Source: Myxococcales bacterium
GTDB taxonomy: Bacteria; UBA10199; 2-02-FULL-44-16; JAAZCA01
DNA length: 22,396 bases
NCBI GenBank assembly: GCA_012513515.1
Contig: JAAZCA010000022.1
Span: forward strand, 1-22,396
Reading direction: 5' to 3'
The translations under genes were made by a program, and so were the position numbers. The number at the start of each line of letters is the position of its first letter. Position 1 is the first letter of the stretch. The notes below the pieces were generated by a model, which was not told the origin of the DNA, ran no database searches, and saw nothing but the letters and a program-made list of their open reading frames with translations. Below are positions 17,344-22,396 of this stretch, one piece after another.

Positions 17344-17520
17344 TAAGTAACCTCCGAAAAATCAGCAAGTTCAAGGCACCTCTAAAAACTATGCGCTTGT
17401 CATCCCCGCAACGACCGTGACTGGGAAAAACAGAAGCTAGAAGCGAGAGGCTAGAAGCTAGAAAAATCTCGCCTGTAAAAATATTGCTTCTCACTTCTAG
17501 ATTCTAGCTTCTTGATGTTT
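17344..17520 (-). repeat. Dispersed repeat, copy B, between dapB and folK
   Basis: This is the inverted partner of bases 1-177 (six differences over 177 positions). It runs towards folK and its inner end contains the GGAGG that serves folK. A short ATGGTTAA/CCATGGTCG-type repetitive stretch lies next to it at about 17522-17547, before the dapB stop. Together they fill the whole 208-base gap between dapB and folK; nothing else is visible there. Confidence 0.9.
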
Positions 17521-17550
17521 TGGTCGATGGTTAATTGTCCATGGTCGAAG

Positions 17551-18249
17551 TTATTGTTGCAGCCAGCTTTTCAGGGGGTACTTAAATAATACGTCCTGCA
17601 TCGTATAGAGGCCGGCTTTTCTTCCGACTATCCATTTCGCCGCTGCCACGGCTCCGCGCGCGAAAAGGTCCCTGCTCTTAGCGTGGTGGAAAAATGTCAA
17701 GGTTTCTTCCTCGCCTTCGAAGGCTATTTTATGATCTCCAGCGACTTCACCTTTCCTGTGTGAAACTATACCTATCTCGCCGTTGAAATTTTTTGCAGCG
17801 GATTTTTTCATCATCAGAGCCGTTCCGCTGGGGCTGTCTTTTTTATGTACGTGGTGTGTTTCCTCTATTGAAATCGAGTAGGAATTGCCAAGGGCAGCTG
17901 TGGTCTCTTCGATTATTTTCAGAAGAAGGTTGACTCCGATGCTCATGTTGGAGGATTTCAGCAGGGCTATCTTTGAAGCCGCTCTGGTTATCTCAGCCTC
18001 CTGATCGGATGAAAATCCGGTCGTTCCCAAAACGAAGGGTTTCCTCTTTGCTGCGGCTTCTCCGATGTGCTCTATGGCTCCGGATGGAGAGCTGAAGTCT
18101 ATTACTACGTCGATATCATCGAACGCTCCGGCAACGGCGTCTTCGGCGTCGATCCGGGAGAGTATTTTCATATCCGGATCCTGAGAGAGGAAAAATTCTA
18201 TTCTGCCGCCCATCCTTCCTTTATAGCCACAGAGCGCTATTTTTATCAT
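17551..18249 (-). CDS. dapB: 4-hydroxy-tetrahydrodipicolinate reductase
   Basis: This 232-residue cytoplasmic enzyme reduces 4-hydroxy-tetrahydrodipicolinate to tetrahydrodipicolinate with NAD(P)H in lysine and diaminopimelate synthesis. It has the nucleotide-binding motif GYKGRMG (8-14) and the catalytic signature HHVHKKDSPSGTA. At 232 residues it is shorter than the roughly 270-residue E. coli enzyme, but both core domains are present. GAGGG precedes the ATG. It is the last gene of dapF-dapA-dapB, 35 bases after dapA. Confidence 0.96.
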   Translation of the reverse strand: MIKIALCGYKGRMGGRIEFFLSQDPDMKILSRIDAEDAVAGAFDDIDVVIDFSSPSGAIEHIGEAAAKRKPFVLGTTGFSSDQEAEITRAASKIALLKSSNMSIGVNLLLKIIEETTAALGNSYSISIEETHHVHKKDSPSGTALMMKKSAAKNFNGEIGIVSHRKGEVAGDHKIAFEGEEETLTFFHHAKSRDLFARGAVAAAKWIVGRKAGLYTMQDVLFKYPLKSWLQQ

Positions 18250-18284
18250 GATGCCCTCAAGTGAATTTTAGAGAAATTTACAGC

Positions 18285-19187
18285 TCAGATCATTTTGAAT
18301 TCGGAGAGCACCGATTCGAGCTCTCTTTTTTTATTATCATCCATCGGTGTGAGCGGAAGGCGGAATTCCTCCCTGCATTTTTTCATAACGGACAGAGCTG
18401 TCTTTACCGGTATAGGGTTGGTTACCATGAATAGCGCAGAATTTAATTTCTGAATATGCGATTGCAGCGCCTCAGCTTCATCTACCTTTCCCGAGTTGAA
18501 GAGATCCCACACCTTTGAAACAAGTTCAGGGGCTATGTTGGCTGTCACCGATATGCAGCCATCCGCCCCGGCCCTGTACATCTCCAGGTTCATGGCATCT
18601 TCGCCGCAGTAGAGGGTGAAGTCGGGGGGCCTCGTATTCATTATAGTCTGCGCCTGCGAAAGATCGCCTGAGGATTCCTTGATTCCTACGATGCTGTCGG
18701 CTGCCGCCAGACGAAGGGTTGTATCCGGAAGCATGTTGACCGCCGTGCGCGATGGAACGTTGTAGAGTATCATCGGCAGCGGGACCGCCTCGGCTATCGC
18801 CATGAAATGTTCGAACAGACCCTGCTGTGTCGGCTTGTTGTAATACGGCGTTACTTGAAGCATCGCATCTGCGCCACATTCGGCGGCAAGCCTTGCGAGC
18901 CTGATCGCTTTTTCGGTGGAATTGCTCCCGGCTCCTGCTATGACAGGAACTCTTCCGGCGGATTCTTCGACGCACAGGCGTATAGCGGTTTTCTTCTCGT
19001 TTTCCTCGATCGTGATCCCTTCGCCTGTCGAGCCAAGCACCACGATTCCGTCTATTCCAGAAGCGATCTGCCATGAGACGAGCTCGCGCATGGCGGACTC
19101 ATCGATCTTCCCGTTTCTAAAGGGTGTGACTATAGCCGTCATCGCGCCGCAGAATTTCGGATCTTTTTTCAGGACTGTTTTCTTCAT
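18285..19187 (-). CDS. dapA: 4-hydroxy-tetrahydrodipicolinate synthase
   Basis: This 300-residue aldolase-fold enzyme condenses pyruvate with aspartate semialdehyde. Motifs include GSTGEG, YYNKPTQQG carrying the catalytic tyrosine, and GIKESSGD carrying the Schiff-base lysine. The start at 19187 is chosen because the ATG shares its A with the TGA stop of dapF (TGATG), a translational-coupling arrangement. The open frame runs 25 codons further upstream, but that stretch lies inside dapF. In the same operon as dapF and dapB. Confidence 0.97.
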   Translation of the reverse strand: MKKTVLKKDPKFCGAMTAIVTPFRNGKIDESAMRELVSWQIASGIDGIVVLGSTGEGITIEENEKKTAIRLCVEESAGRVPVIAGAGSNSTEKAIRLARLAAECGADAMLQVTPYYNKPTQQGLFEHFMAIAEAVPLPMILYNVPSRTAVNMLPDTTLRLAAADSIVGIKESSGDLSQAQTIMNTRPPDFTLYCGEDAMNLEMYRAGADGCISVTANIAPELVSKVWDLFNSGKVDEAEALQSHIQKLNSALFMVTNPIPVKTALSVMKKCREEFRLPLTPMDDNKKRELESVLSEFKMI

Positions 19188-20026
19188 CAGATGGCTATCT
19201 CGCCCTTGAATACGATTTCCGCCGGGCCTTTCATATATATGTGATTGTCCTTGGTGCTCCACTCGATTTCCAGTTTGCCTCCGGGCAGGACGACCGTGAC
19301 TTTGCGGTCAGTGAATCCGTTCAAAACCGATGCTACGGCGGATGCACAAGCGGCTGTTCCGCAGCCGAGGGTTTCTCCCGCGCCGCGTTCCCAGACCCTG
19401 AGCTGAAGCTCCTTTTTGCTGACGACGTTCACGAAGCTGATATTGGCCTTTTTCGGGAATATCGAATAAGTTTCGAGCATCGGGCCGAACTTTTCAATCG
19501 GGAGATCCTTGAGTTCCTCATGAAAGGTGATGCAGTGCGGATTTCCCACAGACAGGCAGGTGATACGGAAATCCTTGCTTTCGGTTTTAAGAGGGCGATT
19601 GATGATCCTGCCGGAGAGATTTACGGGGATCTCCTTCCCCTTCATTATAGGTTCACCCATGTCGACTTCAAACTGGTTTCCGACGCTTTTCACGGTCTTC
19701 AGCCCGGCGAGCGTCTCTATCAGGAGTTCCTTTTTTGCGGAGAGTTTGTATTCCTTTATGAACTTCGCCGCACAGCGGATGCCGTTGCCACACATCTCCG
19801 TTTCGGTACCATCCGGATTGAAGGCTCTCATCATGAAATCCCCTTTGCGGGACTTCGATATCAGAAGCATCTGGTCTGCGCCGATTCCGGTGTGTCTGTT
19901 GCATACCTTCCTCGCAAGGGGAGCTGGGTTGGCGATAGAGCCCTTGGTGCAATCGAAGACGATCATGTCATTTCCGATTCCGTGCATCTTTACGAAGTGC
20001 CGAGTTTTTGATTTTTTTGTAGCCAT
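19187..20026 (-). CDS. dapF: Diaminopimelate epimerase
   Basis: This 279-residue cofactor-independent epimerase converts LL- to meso-diaminopimelate, used for lysine and for peptidoglycan. Both catalytic cysteines are seen, in EMCGNGIRC and LGCGTAAC, together with MHGIGNDMIVFD at the N-terminus. GGAGGG lies a few bases before the ATG. It heads the dapF-dapA-dapB operon and overlaps dapA by one base. A promoter candidate lies about 45 bases upstream. It implies a meso-diaminopimelate wall, as in Gram-negative bacteria. Confidence 0.97.
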   Translation of the reverse strand: MATKKSKTRHFVKMHGIGNDMIVFDCTKGSIANPAPLARKVCNRHTGIGADQMLLISKSRKGDFMMRAFNPDGTETEMCGNGIRCAAKFIKEYKLSAKKELLIETLAGLKTVKSVGNQFEVDMGEPIMKGKEIPVNLSGRIINRPLKTESKDFRITCLSVGNPHCITFHEELKDLPIEKFGPMLETYSIFPKKANISFVNVVSKKELQLRVWERGAGETLGCGTAACASAVASVLNGFTDRKVTVVLPGGKLEIEWSTKDNHIYMKGPAEIVFKGEIAI

Positions 20027-20069
20027 GAACCCTCCGGACCGGCCCCGCTGGAGCCGTAACTGCTTGTAA

Positions 20070-20099
20070 TTTATAACAAAATTTGTGAGAGGTTATCAA
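20070..20099 (-). promoter_or_regulatory. Sigma-70-like promoter candidate for dapF-dapA-dapB
   Basis: On the minus strand TTGATA (20094-20099) and TATAAA (20070-20075) are 18 bases apart, each matching the consensus at five of six positions. The -10 lies about 44 bases before the dapF start, a plausible leader length. Predicted from pattern only. Confidence 0.5.
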
Positions 20100-20143
20100 C
20101 TGACTCCTCCTTTGTCAAGGAAAGCCCTGAGTTATCAATTATC

Positions 20144-20172
20144 TTGACTTGCCTTTTATTTCTGGATAGATA
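20144..20172 (+). promoter_or_regulatory. rho: Sigma-70-like promoter candidate for rho
   Basis: TTGACT (20144-20149) and TAGATA (20167-20172) are exactly 17 bases apart, divergent from the dapF promoter. The predicted start leaves a leader of about 225 bases before rho. A long leader is expected for rho, which in several bacteria represses its own expression by early termination. Confidence 0.5.
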
Positions 20173-20296
20173 TCAAACACTTAGCAGATGGATCCAGCTC
20201 ATTTTTATCGTCGATCGGTTCTTAATAATTTCCAAAAACGGGAGTCCTCTTAACGGTTTTCGGTAAGGATATCTAAAATAACCCTGTTTAAGGCTT

Positions 20297-20392
20297 ATGA
20301 TTTTTTCTGAACTTTATGCGTTATCATCGGCATTTGCGGGTCGGCTGGTCGCCGGCCTTTCTGCGATGCCTTCCGTAAGTCCAACCCATTAG
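20297..20392 (+). CDS. Candidate 31-codon rho leader peptide
   Basis: A short ORF reading MIFSELYALSSAFAGRL and on to a TAG whose last two bases belong to the rho ribosome binding site (TAGGAG). Inside it a GC-rich hairpin (GGCTGG at 20343-20348 with CCGGCC at 20352-20357) is followed by three T. The ORF's own Shine-Dalgarno is weak (AAGG, close spacing). E. coli has a comparable short rhoL ORF ahead of rho, but there is no sequence resemblance. An ORF of this size could be chance. Confidence 0.3.
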   Translation: MIFSELYALSSAFAGRLVAGLSAMPSVSPTH

Positions 20393-20403
20393 GAGAATAG
20401 TGT

Positions 20404-21651
20404 ATGCATCTGAATGAACTGAAGAGGAAGAAGATCGGCGAACTGATCGAGATCGGCAACAACATGAATATCGAAAATGCGACGAGCCTTCGTAAACAGG
20501 AGCTGATCTTTGCGCTTCTGCAGGCGCACTCCGAGCAAAATGGAGCGATCTTCGGCGAGGGAGTTCTCGAGACCCTTCCAGACGGGTTCGGTTTTCTCCG
20601 CTCCCCTGACTATAATTATCTTCCGGGTCCGGATGATATATATGTTTCACCGTCGCAGATACGGCGCTTCGGCCTTCGTACCGGTGACACGGTAGCCGGC
20701 CAGATCAGACCTCCGAAGGAAGGCGAAAGATATTTCGCGCTGCTTAAAGTGGACAGCATCAACAACAGCACTCCTGAAGAGGCCAAGAGCAAGACGCTCT
20801 TCGATAACCTTACACCGCTCTATCCAGACGAGAGAATAAAACTCGAATACGATCCGAAAAACTATTCTACGAGGATCATGGACCTCTTCACTCCGATAGG
20901 GAAGGGACAGCGCGCGCTGATCGTCTCTCCGCCGAGGGCCGGAAAGACCGTCCTTTTGCAGAACGTGGCCAATGCGATCACCTCGAATCATCCGGAAGTT
21001 ACGATGATAGTCCTTCTCATCGATGAAAGGCCGGAGGAAGTGACGGACATGGAGCGCTCGGTGAAGGCTGAGGTGGTGAGCTCAACGTTCGACGAACCAG
21101 CTACGCGCCACGTACAGGTTGCTGAGATGGTTATCGAAAAAGCCAAGAGGCTGGTCGAACACGGCAAGGACGTCGTCATACTTCTCGATTCAATAACCAG
21201 GCTCGCCAGAGCTTACAACGCTGTCGTTCCTCCCTCTGGTAAGATCCTTTCAGGCGGCGTCGATTCCAACGCCCTTCACAAGCCGAAACGCTTCTTCGGT
21301 GCGGCGAGAAATATCGAAGAGGGTGGCAGCCTCACCATCATAGGAACGGCTCTCATAGACACCGGCAGCCGAATGGATGAGGTCATTTTCGAAGAGTTTA
21401 AGGGGACGGGCAATATGGAAATTCATCTCGACCGCAAGCTTATGGAAAAGAGGATCTTCCCCTGTATGGATGTGAATAAGTCCGGAACAAGAAAAGAGGA
21501 GTTGTTGCTTAACGACGAAGAGCTGAACAAGGTTTGGATCCTTCGCAAGATGTTGCAGCCTCTCAACCAGATCGATGCGATGGAATTCCTGCTCGACAAA
21601 GTGACCCCTTGCAAGACGAACAAGGAGTTTCTCATGTCCATGAATCAGTAG
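20404..21651 (+). CDS. rho: Transcription termination factor Rho
   Basis: This is a 415-residue hexameric RNA-dependent ATPase and translocase that ends transcription of untranslated RNA. The order is an N-terminal helical Rho_N domain, the cold-shock-like primary RNA-binding domain ([20 protein letters not shown]), and the RecA-like ATPase with Walker A PPRAGKT (Gly180-Lys181-Thr182), Walker [17 protein letters not shown], the Q-loop near [12 protein letters not shown] and the R-loop near [13 protein letters not shown]. Length and motifs are normal and there are no insertions. AGGAG precedes the ATG. Transcription diverges from the dap operon; a membrane-protein gene follows after 19 bases. 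Confidence 0.98.
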   Translation: MHLNELKRKKIGELIEIGNNMNIENATSLRKQELIFALLQAHSEQNGAIFGEGVLETLPDGFGFLRSPDYNYLPGPDDIYVSPSQIRRFGLRTGDTVAGQIRPPKEGERYFALLKVDSINNSTPEEAKSKTLFDNLTPLYPDERIKLEYDPKNYSTRIMDLFTPIGKGQRALIVSPPRAGKTVLLQNVANAITSNHPEVTMIVLLIDERPEEVTDMERSVKAEVVSSTFDEPATRHVQVAEMVIEKAKRLVEHGKDVVILLDSITRLARAYNAVVPPSGKILSGGVDSNALHKPKRFFGAARNIEEGGSLTIIGTALIDTGSRMDEVIFEEFKGTGNMEIHLDRKLMEKRIFPCMDVNKSGTRKEELLLNDEELNKVWILRKMLQPLNQIDAMEFLLDKVTPCKTNKEFLMSMNQ

Positions 21652-21670
21652 CTCTTCTTTGGAAAAAAAT

Positions 21671-22327
21671 ATGCTCAAACGAATATTTGTCGAGCTCAGA
21701 AATCATGCGCCGTTTACATTGGTTGGGGCTTTATCCGGTATCCTGCTGATGTTCATATTCAGGTCGATGACGTATCAATCGGCGCATATTCTCTTTTACA
21801 TATTCCATCCGACGCACGTATTCCTTAGTGCGATAGTGACTACCGCGATATTCAAGCTCTATTATAGAGGCCCCTTGACCGGCGTTTTATATTTTTTGAA
21901 GGTTCTTGCGATCGGTTACGTCGGTTCGGTCGGAATAGGAACGCTCAGCGATTCTCTTATTCCATATGCGGGAGAGCTGCTTCTCGATCTTCCGCACAGC
22001 CATGCTCATATAGGTTTTATAGATGGCTGGTGGATCGTAAATCCTGCAGCCTTCGCTGGAATCGCGGTAGGATATTTTCGGCCGGCTACGAAGCTGCCGC
22101 ATTCGGGGCACGTGCTTCTAAGCACCTGGGCCTCTCTTTTTCATATGATAATGGCGCTCGGCATATCGGTTATGTGGTACCAATATGCGGTTCTCTTTGT
22201 ATTCCTGTTCATCTCCGTCTGGCTGCCATGCTGTTTCAGCGATATCGCGTTTCCCCTTCTTTTTATCCGCAGCGAGGATCGGGCCTCCTGCAAGTCCGGG
22301 CATGGCTGCGGATGCGGTTGCAGGTGA
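21671..22327 (+). CDS. Uncharacterised polytopic membrane protein, His-rich with a Cys-rich tail
   Basis: I do not recognise this 218-residue protein. It has about five or six hydrophobic segments (roughly residues 14-30, 40-62, 69-92, 122-136, 148-168 and 172-199). Histidines cluster at the membrane edges: His39, His46 and His49; HSHAH at 109-113; His144 and His147; His158. Two adjacent cysteines (187-188) lie in a hydrophobic segment, and the C-terminus is CKSGHGCGCGCR. These are plausible metal ligands, so metal transport, sensing or insertion is possible but unproven. ATG 21671 is preferred to an in-frame TTG at 21659; the Shine-Dalgarno is poor (TTGGA). It starts 19 bases after rho and may be read through from it. 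Bases 22328-22396 after it hold nothing I recognise. Confidence 0.8.
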   Translation: MLKRIFVELRNHAPFTLVGALSGILLMFIFRSMTYQSAHILFYIFHPTHVFLSAIVTTAIFKLYYRGPLTGVLYFLKVLAIGYVGSVGIGTLSDSLIPYAGELLLDLPHSHAHIGFIDGWWIVNPAAFAGIAVGYFRPATKLPHSGHVLLSTWASLFHMIMALGISVMWYQYAVLFVFLFISVWLPCCFSDIAFPLLFIRSEDRASCKSGHGCGCGCR

Positions 22328-22396
22328 CTCTTCAGTCTAACTAACTGAAAATTAACGTTAAATTGGTCGGGCTGCAACTTTGCCCTCGGCATCCCT

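Noticed and set aside
19188-19262. Longer dapA start 25 codons upstream
   Set aside because: The extension lies inside dapF, and the family alignment begins at the ATG that overlaps the dapF stop codon.
19241-20011. 256-codon plus-strand frame opposite dapF
   Set aside because: It mirrors the conserved dapF coding sequence and shows no domain or ribosome binding site.
22328-22396. Possible terminator (TTCAGT/ACTGAA inverted repeat) after the last gene
   Set aside because: The stem is only 6 AT-rich pairs with no T-tract after it.

Overview
The window carries a dense bacterial gene set of roughly 50% GC. The content suggests a Gram-negative, anaerobic or fermentative bacterium related to the Deltaproteobacteria/Myxococcota/Bdellovibrionota assemblage. 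The clues are an MglA-type polarity GTPase, a full dap (diaminopimelate) operon, a one-chain pyruvate:ferredoxin oxidoreductase and an ADP-forming acetyl-CoA synthetase. This placement is inferred from gene content, not from a phylogeny.

Layout. Bases 1-177 are one copy of a dispersed repeat whose inverted partner lies at 17344-17520 (171 of 177 positions identical). Bases 285-6455 encode a very large RHS/YD-repeat protein with an N-terminal export or anchor segment and a C-terminal L,D-transpeptidase-like (DUF2778/Tlde1-like) domain, which looks like a peptidoglycan-targeting polymorphic toxin. No immunity gene is visible after it. Bases 6719-15286, plus strand, form an acyl-CoA/pyruvate block: ADP-forming acyl-CoA synthetase, a CoA-transferase fused to a GNAT domain, a Kce-like beta-keto acid cleavage enzyme, and pyruvate:ferredoxin oxidoreductase. 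A strong bidirectional terminator (15308-15339) separates this block from a convergent minus-strand group.

The minus-strand group reads, in transcription order, dapF-dapA-dapB, the second repeat copy, then folK, a PP0621-type small membrane/zinc protein, a transaldolase and mglA. A divergent intergenic region (20027-20403) holds promoter candidates for dapF (minus) and rho (plus). The rho leader contains a 31-codon ORF whose stop overlaps the rho ribosome binding site. Rho is followed closely by an unrecognised His/Cys-rich polytopic membrane protein.

Functional reading. Pyruvate oxidation gives acetyl-CoA and reduced ferredoxin. The ADP-forming synthetase can then make ATP from acyl-CoA, while the CoA-transferase and the Kce-like enzyme exchange or cleave acyl groups, as in amino-acid fermentation. 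The most unusual points are the Sec-type RHS protein with a cell-wall-enzyme tip and no visible immunity partner, an MglA with Asp in place of the catalytic Gln82, the Pat-type GNAT domain carried on a CoA-transferase, the long inverted repeats facing each other, the candidate rho leader peptide, and the uncharacterised metal-ligand-rich membrane protein.
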